A DNA stretch of 64,000 nucleotides from Ryuthela nishihirai (GCA_038380435.1 JAWZYU010000019.1:27119801-27183800); one strand, 5' to 3'. Shown: positions 10,331 to 21,575, counted from the first letter of the stretch. Translations and numbers: made by a program. The notes: a model not told the origin generated them from the sequence alone.

Positions 10331-13300
10331 CGCAGAAACAAACCTGAACACTCATACACATAGACAAACAGACACACACGTTAACATACACAGACACATG
10401 CATACATAATATACATAAAGAAAGATGGATATGTGCATAGAAACATCTTAACACACATATGTGCATGCAATTCGTAGAAACACTCATACACACGCACACA
10501 TATAGAGAGAGTCGAATATGAACACATATATAGGGAGACGAATATGTGCATCACATACACATACAACAGTGTGTGCTTTCCTGCAATGTGGCAGTCCGTG
10601 GGTTAAAGAATCTTTCTCAAAGCTAAACAGTATAACGTTGTTGTAGGTTTTGGTATCGAAGATGGTATGCTTTCCTGCGACACACCACCTTATGGGCTAA
10701 AGAATCTTTCTCAAACCCATTCATAACGTGTTTTTTTCCAGAGGTATTCCTTGGGTAGTGATCGTTATCTGGATAGATTTCAATGTGAACCGTAGAGTGC
10801 ATATGTCTTTTTACGAAATCGTTTATAATGTGACAATACATATTTCCTCTAAAGTTGATAAGTTGATAGCATGAACTAAAAAAAGAAAGGTTCATTGTGT
10901 AAATATTTAGATGATAGCGGTATATACACTATTCGATTGTTAAATTCAAACGTTACCAGGAAATTAATATATCATACCGTTCTCTAGCTAGTGAGTTTGA
11001 AATTGGTGTACCTTTGGTTTAAAAATAAATATGACTTCAAGCAGCTAATTCTTATAACGTTTACAGAAACCTTTCAATTTATACAATAGATACAGTAGAA
11101 AGTGCGAGAGGATGTCGGGATCTTAGCAGAGAAAAACGTTCATGTCTTATTATGGAGCTCGAACCTTGGGTTTCTTAGATCAGAAGTAATGAGAGTTGAC
11201 TAGTTGTCTGTGGGATAGATTTAAAACATTTAATCTGATGGCTACCATAACTTATATCTGATTCTGCAACGTGTGTAAAGTACTAAAGAATATCTATTTC
11301 ATCTCTTTTCAGGTTAATGTGATGGATTCATTGTGAAGATCAGAGAATTACCAAGTCTAGATATAAGGAAAAAAAATAATCTGTCTCAGAAGATGCTTGC
11401 GATTTATTTGCTTTGGGAAATGATGTGATGATCGTTTTCGTTAAAGTTTGCTTTATTAGAAAGTAAATATGCATATGTGAAAGATGAATCAGTGTTTGAT
11501 TGTGTTTTTTTGAGTAAGTTACCTTAATTATCTTGTGAGATGTGTGATAGATACTGGTAGTGTATGAGAAAAAGCAAAGAATAGATATTGAGAGCTTTAC
11601 GATTCTAGGGAGAAACATGTATCTGAAGATTAGGCTATATAACTAGTTAGTTTATCTCTAAGATTGTATGGTAGTGACGCTTTAATAAGGAAACTTGTAA
11701 TCATGCTGTCTTTCATTCTAAATACTTACACAACATCTGGAGCAATATGTAGTTTGTCTGCGTAAGTAATGATAAAAGAGTCATTAACATCTGTTGAGTA
11801 GTATCTTTTGTAGACACTTTGATGAGTATATTTAATGAATAAGGTGTTAGAAAAAGAGGAAGTTCTAGATTGTAGGTGTAACACATCTATTGTGATCTTG
11901 ATGGGATTAGATATCTACAGTTGAATTAACTCAGACGTTTGTGTGGAGAATTAAACTTTACAGAGTTCTATTCATTTTTGATAGTTAAATGAATCATTTC
12001 TCAAGCATTGGGAGATCCACAATGTACGACAGTATAGAGAAAGCGTGCGAGGAAGACAATCTTTCATTAGAAAGACAATGCAGAAAATCGGTATCCATGT
12101 CTTTTATTAGTAATCGAGGATGGAATAATTTTGCATTCTGTGAAGTATTTCAAAAATGATTTGTGAGAGAAATTATCGTTTAGTTCTATAATATATAGAT
12201 TCAAAAAGTGTGCTTCGTGTTCCCCTCTGTATTAAGTGATAATGAGTTCTAGAGTGTCTGCGCTTTTGACGTATTTTATTGAATAATGATTTATTGTATC
12301 GATGTGATTAGATTTGTAACTCTCATGAGAGTATCTAGCTTAGAAGAAATTAAAATTTATGGAAGGAAATGAGTCTCTTACACCACTTTCAGTTGGTGAT
12401 GATCTAAACTATCGTACACATAAAAGTTTAAACATACGTAGCGAATGTGTGTTCGTAAACCATGCTTCAGATTTGGTGCTAAGACTAATGTAAAACTGTA
12501 TAACCATTAGCTAGAAGGAAAATATTTCTTTTAGATCTGAACAAGAATCCTTTTTGATGAGATGTGTATTCATCAGATGCTAAAGTACAGTTCTGCCAAA
12601 CGTTGAATTCTTAGATCAATTAATATCGTGTGAGGAAGAATGGATGCATTTACTATCATGCTAGATGATCCATCTCACATCTCATATATATTATTCCATA
12701 ATTAGTGTACGACATAAGCAACTGTTGTGCTTATGATCTCATCGTGTGGAGAAAGGCTAACGGATTATCTCTACATTGATTTTCCTTTCCAAACCATAGA
12801 GAGATTTTTAAAACATTTCTATAGCGATCGTTCCATATCTTTGCAGATGCGGAGTATATCCAGCGACAATATAATAATCATTCTCTGAGAGTTCTTTCGT
12901 ATGGACAGAATGAAATGTACTCAAACTATATTAAACAGTATTCTGCACTTTATTAATTATGCTATAATCATTATCACCAGCGCAAACTGTATCTACTCAG
13001 ATGGTTTTTCAAATATTCCAACAATACTTTTATAACATTCAGATGATCAGTGATACATCAAATGGAGAAACGGTTATTATTGACAGACTGGTGTATCTGT
13101 GCATTTTGAAACATTTCTTTTGTGAATGCTATCGGACATTTGCATCGTCAATATTAACACCAGAATAGAATCGTTATGTGGACCAGTTTTCATCTACCGT
13201 TAGCTAGATGACGTAAGCGCCTTGGGGTACTTTTCCTTGTGGTGCCTCTGACACACACTCGTTTGAGACTCGTTTTGAGAGTCGACTGTCTCCACATATT

Positions 13301-13516
13301 ACGTGTGTCTCGCATTCTGATTCTCCCTAGCAGTCGGACAGGTTTACAACGCTCTTAAGTGACTTCTGGGAGGTGTATTATCGAATCGATCTCCATAGCC
13401 TCGTGTGCTAGAGCATATGAAACATCTGTTGATCATTAGAGATGGCCACAGCTGATTCACTAAGGACAGAAACATCTACCGCTCGTTAACCTCTCATGTG
13501 TCGTACACAATACCTT
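10331..13516. other. AT-rich interior of the nested element, no gene seen
   Basis: A CA-rich tract fades out by 10560. An imperfect direct repeat of about 100 bp (GCTTTCCTGC ... TTAAAGAATCTTTCTCAAA) lies at 10575-10720. Beyond that I see only short frames, the longest about 90 codons on the minus strand at 10623-10895 and 11340-11618, with no domain I recognise. A relic of the Ser/Leu-type SINE is at 11105-11203. Confidence 0.6.
11105..11203 (-). repeat. relic of tRNA-Ser/Leu-type SINE (SINE2)
   Basis: The order GAGAGGATG, TTAGCAGAGAAAAACG, GGAGCTCGAACC (B box complement) and TTAGATCAGAAG matches the head half of the other SINE2 copies at a lower identity. Confidence 0.55.
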
Positions 13517-14343
13517 TCACAGGGAGGCCTCAGCCAGTCTCGTGTTGTCATCATCTGCTCTTTAGGCGAGGGGAAAATTTATTCGTCACTCGCAACTCCT
13601 GACATCGAAAACCAGATCACGTATTTTCCTACTGTCGCATCAACACGTTACCAAAACATACAGAGAGGGATATCTAGTCTTTAGGGGGAGGGTAAAAAGG
13701 ATTTTTTCATCTGTGGAAGGTTAAAAGACTACTCTTTAGCGAAAGGATTGAATTTTTCCATCTGTGAAAGGGTTTTCCCATAAATTAATGATTTGTATAC
13801 CATATTTGCATACCTCATTTGCATACCACAAAAGGTTTTTTTCGGTCAACAAAGGGTCTAACAGAAGGATTGTTCTACTGAAAACAAGTAACCTCATCAA
13901 TGTAGGATTTTTACCTTTGTAACACGGATTTGTGAGAATCAGAAACATTGTCCTCTGTTCGATATTCTCTCATTAATTAGTGACAAACAATTCCTCAACC
14001 TTCTGATATTCGGATGCGAAAACATCCTCTCATTAAAATACCCCATCTGTGCATACAACGGTTCTGCTCATTCCGTCTGCACTCCTCATTAAAATATCCC
14101 TTCTGTGTATACATTCATTCCATCTGCTACTCATTAACCTGTCCGCTCATCAAATATTCCACCTGTGCATACAACGGCTCCACTCATTCCGTCTACACTT
14201 ACAACGGTTCCACTTGTCTGCTCGCTCATTAAATATTCCATCTGCACCCCCCTCATTAAAATATTCCAGCTACCCCGGGGAAAGGGTTATAGCATCCTGC
14301 GATGGGGAGGAAAGGGTTATCCTAAAGTGACGAACCTACTACT
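13517..14343 (-). repeat. right terminal inverted repeat of the nested element
   Basis: Inverted copy of 8743-9609, about 40 bp shorter through indels. It ends GAACCTACTACT directly against the capsid-gene flank. Confidence 0.85.
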
Positions 14344-14870
14344 GTTGACACCTAATGTCACCTCACGGACGATAGGAAAAGGCCTCCTCGTTGTTAGAGG
14401 TTATGAGGCATGTGATATCTTTGAGATCCCAAAAAGCTTTCTGCTTCAACCAACTAGCTAATCGCAAAATGACGATTAGTGCTGAGAAGTCACATTACAT
14501 CAAATTCCCTAGTGCCAGCCCCAGTTTAAGGGAGATGCTGTGGTTTACAAAATTCGACATTCCTATGGGTAAATTTATTGGAGACTATCCCATCGACATG
14601 AAGCGTGGAATGTATGGTATTTATGTGTATTTGGTTCTGATTGCACCTCAGTTGTTGGGTGACACTCACGGTGAACTGTTGCGTGTCGTGAACTCTGCCA
14701 CCAGAACCAGTAAAAATGAAACGATCTTTTGCAGTGTATCAACAACCTGATTAATACCTTCTGGAAAGAAACAATTTCAAGAGTGAGAGAATTTTCCTTC
14801 TCACCGATACTGGAGAACCCCTACATTTTAAATTTAGCAAAGTTTTAGTCAAATTACATTTCTGCCATGA
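14344..14870 (+). pseudogene. Polinton penton-like minor capsid protein, C-terminal part
   Basis: Continues the gene at 8199 beyond the insertion. Recognisable pieces are LTPNVTSRTIGKG directly at the junction; DFPIDMKRG-like and YGIYVYLVLIAPQLLGDTHG, the conserved late beta-strand region; and, in another frame, a REFSFSPILENPYILN-like C-terminus. Stops and frameshifts are present, so it no longer encodes one protein. Confidence 0.7.
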
Positions 14871-14904
14871 GGGTTAAATTCGTTACCCCTTTGCAGACAC
14901 CTAC

Positions 14905-15590
14905 ATGCATTACTACAAGAGCCAGATGGGGAAGGGTGTGTTACGGGGTCCTCATTACCAGAGAGGTGACGGACTCAGTAGCATCTTTGCCACTATTGGA
15001 CATTTCATCAGCCCTCTCGTAGAACCGGCACTGGCCACTCTACATAAGGTTTGGGTTGGGTTGTTCTACCTCTGAGCGGCACTTTTTTGCACACCATGGG
15101 CTAAATGGCCAGGTCACATGGACCCCGAAGGCTCAGAGAAGGTTGGGGGAGGGGACCCACTGGAACAGCTGTTGGGAGACAGATGGTAGCCTCCCGTCAA
15201 GGCCATCCAGCGTGTTCTTTAACGTGCATAGGGTATGGCTCTCCCGCACACGGGGCCACGGCTTAACGTCCCATCCGACGGACGGCGGCCTTTTCAAGCC
15301 CATCGGTGTCCCCTACTGACCGTGGGCAGGGCGGGGAATTTTGCGGAGATAAATCTCAACGCTGACCCAGCTGGGACTCGAACCTGGGAACTACAGATTA
15401 CGAGCCTGGCGCGCTACCGACTGAGCCACCCCCGCCCCTACATAAGGGTGGACTATGGTTCATTTCAGAGATGGCTCAAGGATAAAACTTCAAATGCAGG
15501 TGCAGATTTGTTGCAACATGCCAGTTCCAAGCTTTAGGGAGGAAAAGGGTAAAACGCTGTCGTCGGGACCCTAGTGTTCATAAAGTGAAG
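14905..15590 (+). pseudogene. Polinton small capsid-associated protein (pVI-like position), split by a SINE
   Basis: Starts at ATG 14905 with MHYYKSQMGKG, then RGPHYQRGDGLSSIFATIG and ISPLVEPALATLH. This matches the Gly-rich, amphipathic protein found just upstream of the Polinton major capsid gene and often compared with adenovirus pVI. SINE1 at 15050-15437 interrupts it with a 10-bp duplication. Coding resumes with FISEMAQG and a basic stretch ending near the capsid gene. Stops are present. The functional label is an inference from position and composition. Confidence 0.55.
15050..15437 (-). repeat. SINE1 inserted in a Polinton gene
   Basis: Target duplication CTACATAAGG at 15040-15049 and 15438-15447. 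The target is the pVI-like coding region. Confidence 0.93.
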
Positions 15591-15599
15591 AGATTCTGT

Positions 15600-16797
15600 A
15601 CAGTAAAAGACATGTTTTCATCATTAGCATTCAGAAAATTCACGCTGATTCTGGAGTTTGCTCCAATTCCGAACTGGATCTGTTTCTTCACTGTCTCGCA
15701 ACTAGAAAGAAGCTGCTATGTCAATTATGTGCCTGTGGCTTCGCTGGAAGGTAATTCACCACTTGAATTCATCGTGAAAGGAACAGATTATTACATCGAT
15801 CTATCCCGCTGCCACCTATGCCTCGTCTTGAAAATTGCTAAATTGGAAGGTACAGCCCCATCGGAATTGGTTGCCCCCTGTAATCATTTCTTCCATGCCC
15901 TCTTCAATCAAGTATATGTCTTCCTCAACGATCACCTAGTGAGTACTTCTCACACCCTGTACCCCTGCAGGGCGTACCTGGAGACTCTGTTGAATGACAG
16001 TTCCGATACCATACGAAGTCAACTTGGTACGTCACTCTGGTACCTCGACACAGCGGGTAAAATGGAACTGACCACCCGTAAGAATGAAGGTTGGCATCAG
16101 CTCAAGGGGTACATAAGGTTTGTGGGTATCGAACTCATCTTGTGGATCCATATTGACCTGTTCAATGGTCCAAACCTGATTTCTGCCTCGTAACAGGTGA
16201 AGCAGACCCTTCTTACAAAGTACAAATTCAAGAAGCTGAATAATTTCGTGTGCAAAGTAAAACCCACTTCCAGTGTTATCCTTGCATACGCTCGCCTATG
16301 TGTTCTGACCGTGACAATTTACTTCTCGGACAACTGCGGTACATCTCGTACTGGGTATTGTGGAAAGTACCAGTCTGAATGAATCGTATGAAAAAATTCC
16401 CTTCAACTTCCAACATTTCGATCTAAATTATATCAGCCTTCACATCGTCAGTTAACAGCAGTCCTACACACCCGACTTTACGAACGGTCGCTATCTTCGA
16501 TGTTACCAAGGATTATTGAAAGCTGTGAATGCCTGGAAATCTAATAGTGGCATTAACTTATAGAGAAAAGCCTATGCCGAAAGCTTTCCACTGTTTGGAT
16601 TCCAATTGATTCCTGAGCAGCATGAATATAAACAAGTGTTTTCCTTAATAAAGAGTGGAAGTGTGAGAGTCGAATTCAAGTTTGCCTGACCTCTATCCAC
16701 TTTGGTTTCGGTGATCCTGTATGCAGAATTCCACAATTTGCTTGAAATTCCATTGGATCATAAAATCTTGTTTGACACAGCTCATGAATACCTGTAA
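15600..16797 (+). pseudogene. Polinton major capsid protein (double jelly-roll), decayed
   Basis: The recognisable order is SNSELDLF (in a shifted frame near 15673), YVPVASLEGNSPLEFIVKG, DYYIDLSRCHL, VAPCNHFFHALFNQVYVFLN, YPCRAYLETLLND and SQLGTSLWYLDTAGKM. These are hallmarks of the F54H12.2-like capsid family of Polintons. From about 16200 the remaining part is spread over three frames, ending with EFHNLLEIPLDHKILFD and a TAA at 16795-16797. That stop overlaps the protease start by 14 nt. In a working element the protein would form the icosahedral shell. The longest intact piece is 15585-16193. Confidence 0.85.
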
Positions 16798-17250
16798 GTT
16801 AGAATCCGTTCTCTCGATGTTACCAAGTCTAGGCGTGTTTCCACGTGACAGACTACCTCAAAGAATCGACCAATCAGAAGCCTTGTTTATCTATAATACC
16901 GACCCATCCACCAAGCCGGTCACCATTGGATAGCTGTTTACAAGAAAGGAATGAGTGTGAATCACTTTGATCCGTTGGGAACAAGTCCCAACGTGTCCAT
17001 GCAAGAATACTACAACTAATTAGGTGTACGTCACGTGTTTCATCCTTCAATACCTCTACAGGATCCCCTGGGGGACTCTTGCGGTACTCACTGTCTGTAT
17101 TTCCTGTTTAAAAGAGCAAACAGTACGACTCTTCCCACAGTATTGCACTGCGATTATACCTGTTGAGGCGACTTTAACAAATGCATGGTGCTACGATGGC
17201 CATCCGAACTCCTTCAAATACTTTAATTGTCACTTCTTCTCAGTGTGAAA
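16784..17250 (+). pseudogene. Polinton adenain-like cysteine protease, decayed
   Basis: Starts at ATG 16784 with MNTCKLESVL, then GVFPRDRLPQRI and IYNTDPSTKPVT. The last is just before where the catalytic His-Trp should be, and a stop replaces it. A shifted frame near 17070 carries DSCGTHCLYFLFKRA with the catalytic Cys region. The family (Ulp1/adenovirus protease fold) matures capsid proteins. Confidence 0.8.
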
Positions 17251-17826
17251 AAGACGGCTTTCACCCTGAAACTCGTCAAAGAAGCCGCTCAAGTATTCGA
17301 CCCCCCCCCCACACACACACACAACGTGTCGTTTATTGCTATGGGGAGTGGCAACCTGCCTTTGAGCCCTTCAAAAATACAGTGGAAGTTTATGAAGGAC
17401 TGCCTGAAGATCTGGAATTTGAACCCCCTTAAGACCTATGCTTCTGGTGTTGAACGACTTGATGAAACAGTCTGTAGCTAGCAAACGCATATCCCAACTG
17501 TTCATTCGTGGTAGTCATAATAAAAATATCACGATTGTCCTGATCTTACAAAATCTGTTTTTGAAGGGAAAACATTATCACTTAATGCACACTATATGTA
17601 TTTATTTCACAATTGTCGGGACACTTCGCAAATAACGCATCTAGCATGACAAGTGTTTCCCCATCACTCCAAGCTTCTGGGCGACGCTCATAGACTCGTT
17701 ACAGAACTGCCGTGTGGTTATTTATGCATGGACCTGCATCCGAGAACGTTGGACACTGAGCGACTCTGTGCTAGAATCCTCCCTTCCGAAGAACCCCGAG
17801 GTACTCTATGTCCCCGGTGAAGGTTA
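17222..17826 (+). pseudogene. Polinton genome-packaging ATPase (FtsK/HerA-like), decayed
   Basis: The P-loop region survives only as SVKKTAFTLKLVKEAAQVFDPPP, with the glycines lost. A C-run followed by (CA)n at 17300-17323 shifts the frame. Next come YCYGEWQPAFEPF, VEVYEGLPEDLEF, a Walker-B-like LNDLM (Asp to Asn), RGSHNKNITIVLILQNLF, KLLG-containing sequence and LYVPGEG with a TAA near 17824. The order matches Polinton ATPases, which pump DNA into capsids. At least three frame breaks are present. Confidence 0.8.
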
Positions 17827-17840
17827 AATCCATTCCTACA

Positions 17841-18110
17841 ATGTCTGCCAAAACTCGGGGGAAAACAATGTGCCACTCTGTTGAAACACATCTCGGACCC
17901 CCAGATGTATGCTCTGTGTAAAGTTTGTGTCAATTTCTTGAAAGGTCACATCTCTGCTTCCCATAGAGTATTAAAGAATTTGCGGAAACACAAGATTGTC
18001 ATAAGAAGTTTAGCTTCCAAACACAAGAAACAGCTCCTGCAAAAGGGGTCGGGGTTTTGTTTCCCTCCTCACCACTGTGTTACTTCCTAGGCTCATTATT
18101 TCGAATGTCT
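17841..18110 (+). pseudogene. Polinton small basic protein
   Basis: Opens with ATG 17841 (MSAKTRGK) and shifts to the frame of 17881-18090 (SDPQMYALCKVCVNFLKGHI, then Lys/Arg-rich HRVLKNLRKHK and HKKQLLQKGSG). Short Lys-rich proteins of this form follow the ATPase in arthropod Polintons. A nucleic-acid-binding core role is only a guess. Confidence 0.55.
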
Positions 18111-18498
18111 GTTAAACCTGTAGAACGGCGCCATATCCGTAAAAAAGTGAGCGATTTTAGACATCGAGATGAAGAAAATATTGGAATCGGACGTTGATGA
18201 TAAAACAGAAAAGTACTTGGCTGTTTTGAGAAAATACCTGATATTTAACAGAGAACTTGAAACTCCTCACGAAGTAAAAGTCGACATACTTCTATCAAGG
18301 CAACAGATTTTAGCAGAAACGCACAAGATTAAAAGGAAGATAGCGAAACAAGTCCTAGTTTCCATGCCTGAAGATATCAAATGGGATCATCTGGGTCATC
18401 TTACAGCATTTGAACATCCCCGCAGCGATATTGTGGAGTATGTTCAACACCCCCAAGCTGCAAAAAAAAAGAAATTAATTGACTGGATTCCTTATTGA
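18105..18498 (+). pseudogene. Polinton accessory protein, probable coiled coil
   Basis: ATG 18105 opens MSVKPVERRHIRKKVSDF, and a frame change leads to the 109-codon frame 18169-18498 (MKKILESDVDDKTEKYLAVL, RKYLIF, then a Glu/Lys-rich helix). It ends IDWIPY-stop and is the last gene of the element on this side. The family is recurrent in Polintons but has no known function that I can name. Confidence 0.5.
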
Positions 18499-18499
18499 A

Positions 18500-18840
18500 G
18501 AACTCTGTTAAAAATAATATATTCCTTGAAGATTTGTTTTAAAAAAAATATTGTATTGAAGACTTGTATTAAAAAAATAATGTATTCTTTGAAGACTTGT
18601 GTTTAAAAAATATTGTATTGAAGACTTGTATTAAAAAAAATGTATTCCTTGAAGACTTGTGTTTAAAAAATATTGTATTGAAGACTTTTATTAAAAATAA
18701 TGTATTCTTTGAAACAATGTGTTAAAAATATATTGTATTCCTTGAAGACTTGTGTTAAAATAATATTGTATTGAATACTTTTGTTAAAAAAATTATGTAT
18801 TCTTTGAAACAATGTGTTAAAAAAATTGTACTATCTGTGA
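18500..18840 (+). repeat. 60-bp tandem repeat (two ~30-bp halves), about 5.5 copies
   Basis: Units of TTGAAGACTTGTRTTAAAAAA plus TATTGTATT or AATGTATTC repeat with a 60-bp super-period directly after the last Polinton gene. Confidence 0.8.
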
Positions 18841-19030
18841 TATATATATATGTCTGTTGAAAAATGTACCTGCGGTATTCAATAAAAATATTAAACTTTC
18901 CATTTCTCATTCTTTTTAATCGCACCATGTAGTTCTCTGAAATATAAGAGACTCCATCAAGCGTGCATTTGAATGTGGTTAGATTCTCTTATGGATAAGA
19001 GAATCTCCATACAGCGGGATTTCTAACGGG

Positions 19031-19554
19031 TACAGTCGCTCAAAAAAGTATCCGAACACTATGGTCGATTACAGAATTCAGAAAAAATATCTGGCAACGT
19101 TTTTTTTAGAAATTAGTGATCTGGCAACCTTCGTGTCACGTGATCTAGCATGATCTGGCAAACGTCGTGTTACGTGATCTATAAATAATAAATACCCTCT
19201 CAAGCAGCTGCTTGCCACAGAGGTCTGACAGGAGCCTGTCAGTTTTTATGCCATAGTAGAAGGTCTGAGAGGATGGCAGGACCTCAGCAGAAAAACGACA
19301 CATACAGCCATGCTTTACCCGGGGCTCGACCCCAGGACCCTTAGATCAGTAGCCAAGCGCGCTAACCACTCGGGCATTATTAAATTAGTGATCTGGCAAC
19401 CTTCGTGTCACGTGATCTAGCATGATCTGGCAACCTTCGTGTCACGTGACACGAAGGTTGCCATATTACTAATTTCTAAAAAAATCGTTGCCAGATATTT
19501 TTTCTGAATTCTGTAATCGACCATAGTGTTCGGATAATTTTTTGACCGACTGTA
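19031..19554. mobile_element. Tc1-type MITE, copy 2, with SINE2 inside
   Basis: Left arm 19031-about 19185, right arm about 19380-19554, split by SINE2. GTGATCTAGCATGATCTGGCAA is duplicated around the centre. Confidence 0.88.
19186..19379 (-). repeat. SINE2 inserted in a MITE
   Basis: Full SINE2 with an ATAAATAATAAAT tail, placed inside the left arm of the Tc1-type MITE at 19031-19554. Confidence 0.88.
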
Positions 19555-19959
19555 CTGGACAGGTTCCGATAGAATAGAGCCTACCCATCCCGCATGCTTT
19601 TAAAAGGCACTGGGTTGTCAGAAAGATAGAGTTTTTCTATCAAGCATGATTTTGAACTTGTATTAAGTGAAAACTATGAGACATTTCATCTGGCATGCTC
19701 TTTAATGTGAATTCTGTATGAAAAGACGTTTCTACATTTCCATCCAGCATACCTTTTAATGGACACTAGATATGACTCAGATAGTTACGAGTTCATTGAT
19801 AGAATTTACTTTTTAAGGTTCACTAGCTCTCATAGATAGGATCGAGCTCTTTAATGTGAACTACATATGATTCTAATAGATAGAAGCCTCCTCATTCAAC
19901 CTGAATTTTAATATGAATTAATATATTTCTCTGCATATGGATATAGGCGGAACAAGTAT

Positions 19960-20440
19960 GCTACAGGCTCTGGGGGCAGGACATTTTTTCGGGCCCCTAA
20001 AATTTCCAATAGTAGTAATTTATATACTTCTAAGTGTCAATTACATAATACTCACTATTTCGAACTTTGTGTTTTAAATTTCATTGATCTAAAACCAATG
20101 TTGGTTTAACTGAAGACATTATGTGGCAAAATCACTTCAGTCTAGCTGCAGTTGCTGAAGACAATGTTATGTAAAACATTATACTGAGAATATCATCATA
20201 AAAATATTATTTTAAGGATTTAATGGTGGGAAATACATTACTCCTCATAGGGAAATCACATTCACACTCTCGTGTTGTTTCCCATCAACTTCCGTTGGTT
20301 ACTGTTCCTTTGTACCACAGAGTCATATCCAGTGTAGATAAAAGGCATCTGAATAGCAAGGCTACTGTTTATTGTCGTGTCATAGCTACTGAGATATTCT
20401 TGGGAAATGCTTAGAGTCTGGAAAACCTGTAGGTAGTAAC
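19960..20440. other. intergenic, nothing firm
   Basis: AT-rich. A 63-codon frame at 20223-20414 has no recognisable content. The LINE fragment starts at its end. Confidence 0.4.
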
Positions 20441-20584
20441 TTTGTAAATTTTAAGATTTTTGACTCTATTGATCAACCTACTTTGTGATTGATCGTGAAG
20501 TTTTATAGAATACCTGAAATTTTAACAATATTGTCTCTCTATAATATCACATATCTCTATATCACCACCTCAGAGCTCATAAAG
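20440..20584 (+). pseudogene. LINE-A reverse transcriptase fragment
   Basis: Reads FKIFDSIDQP-like and LSLYN-like pieces that match the finger/palm start seen at 43640-43730. Continues after the two insertions at 21590. Confidence 0.6.
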
Positions 20585-21127
20585 CTTGACAATTGAATTT
20601 AGACTATAATTTCTATATTGCTGTGTGACACCACAGCAATAACGACAAACCCTGATTCCGCCTTTCGACACTACCAGTAAGGAATTGCCACATTAACTAT
20701 CTGCTGTCAGGGCATATATATTATAGCTCATCCCTGACAATCCTATGGCGAACAGTCCTATAGAAGGAAAGCTCATCCATCGGTTGAAACCTAAATTTAA
20801 TCTGTTCCCCGGTTAGCCACAACAAGGATATATAGATTCAGGTTGAGTCGGATCCCGGGGTGGGAACTCTTAGTTGGACCCAGATTTTGAAAAAGGGCCC
20901 TTGCCTACTGGAGGGACCAGGTCGTTCAGCAGGGCCCCGAACTTGCTCCACAGAGCACCTGATGGAGGTCCGAGCACTGTCCAACCGGGCCCTTAAACCG
21001 GTCAGCAGCACCTTCGACCTTGGGTTGGTTTGACTCTGTCCAACCGGTGTCCAAGTCGGTCAGCAGAGCCTTCGACCGCACTGGGCCACAAGCTCCCCCA
21101 CCACCACAACCACCACGACAAGGTGGT
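20585..21127 (-). mobile_element. GC-rich short element, copy A
   Basis: The same sequence family as 42581-43125, in the opposite orientation. Its 5' end (right side) holds ACCACCTTGTCGTGG, then repeated GGTYGAAGG.GCTGCTGACCG blocks, CTCTTAGTTGGACCCAGATTTTGA (as complement) and ATATATCCTTG. It is inserted between LINE coding pieces. Confidence 0.65.
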
Positions 21128-21130
21128 TCT

Positions 21131-21575
21131 CTAGGGTGTTTCAAAACTCTCTGTACAGATTTCAATGGGAGATAGGGAATACCAAGACAAACCTTTTTCG
21201 TCTATGAACGTATGCCCGCTGACGTAAAACTTTGGTGCTAGAGGGCGCTGTTTGGCGGCACTGCAATTGGCTAGAGGGACGAAGTGGGAACGAAGAACGG
21301 CCTTGTGTTTGCCGTCAGCATTCGTAAATCAGACACATTAGGTGTCACATGGAGTGTTTCACGACTGCTGAGATGGCTGACATGCATCTGGCGTATGGGG
21401 CTGCCAATGGAAACGGAAGAGATGCTGTGAGGTTGTAGCGACAGCGCTTCCCAAACAGCGCCCTCTAGCACCGAAGGGTTACGTGAGCGAACAATACATT
21501 CATAGACGAAAACGGTTTGTCTTGGTGTTCCCTATCTCCCATTGAAATTTGTACAGAGAGTTTTGAAACATCCTA
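21131..21575. mobile_element. MITE with ~125-bp terminal inverted repeats
   Basis: The outer arms start GTGTTTCAAAACTCTCTGTACA and run to CTAGAGGGCGCTGTTTGG on both sides, about 90% alike. The middle is ~190 bp. It belongs to no family I can name. It sits beside a GC-rich short element, and both interrupt a LINE. Confidence 0.8.

Larger units (their letters stand above)
8743..14343. mobile_element. 5.6-kb long-TIR element nested in the Polinton; Polinton-like, non-autonomous
   Basis: The two ends are inverted copies. The left end is 8743-about 9609 and the right end about 13517-14343. The outermost bases are AGTAGTAGGTTC and its complement. Inner stretches differ at only a base or a few per hundred; for example, the 62-codon stretch at 13496-13684 recurs inverted near 9443-9620. 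The flanks are GTCGCC (8737-8742) and GTTGAC (14344-14349), a 6-bp duplication with two mismatches. A 6-bp duplication and AG ends are Polinton hallmarks. The interior (9610-13516) has a 112-bp minisatellite and AT-rich DNA but no gene I recognise. It could instead be a foldback element of another class. Confidence 0.7.
18940..19960 (+). repeat. degenerate tandem repeat of about 65-70 bp, interrupted by a MITE
   Basis: Blocks such as CATCAAGCGTGCATTTGAATG, CATCCCGCATGC, CATCTGGCATGCTCTTTAATG and CATCCAGCATACCTTTTAATG recur before and after 19031-19554. It may be subterminal Polinton sequence, but I cannot find a matching left arm. Confidence 0.45.

Noticed and set aside
9706..10377. Long Cys/Val/Tyr-rich minus-strand frames as a secreted Cys-rich protein
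   Set aside because: They are three registers of one 112-bp DNA repeat, with no signal peptide logic and no conserved start.
8743..14343. Arms as two tandem Polintons meeting end to end
   Set aside because: Penton-like coding sequence stops at one outer edge and resumes in compatible frame at the other, which fits insertion into one gene better.
20926..21165. 79-codon Gly-rich frame as a gene
   Set aside because: It lies within the GC-rich repetitive element shared with 42581-43125.
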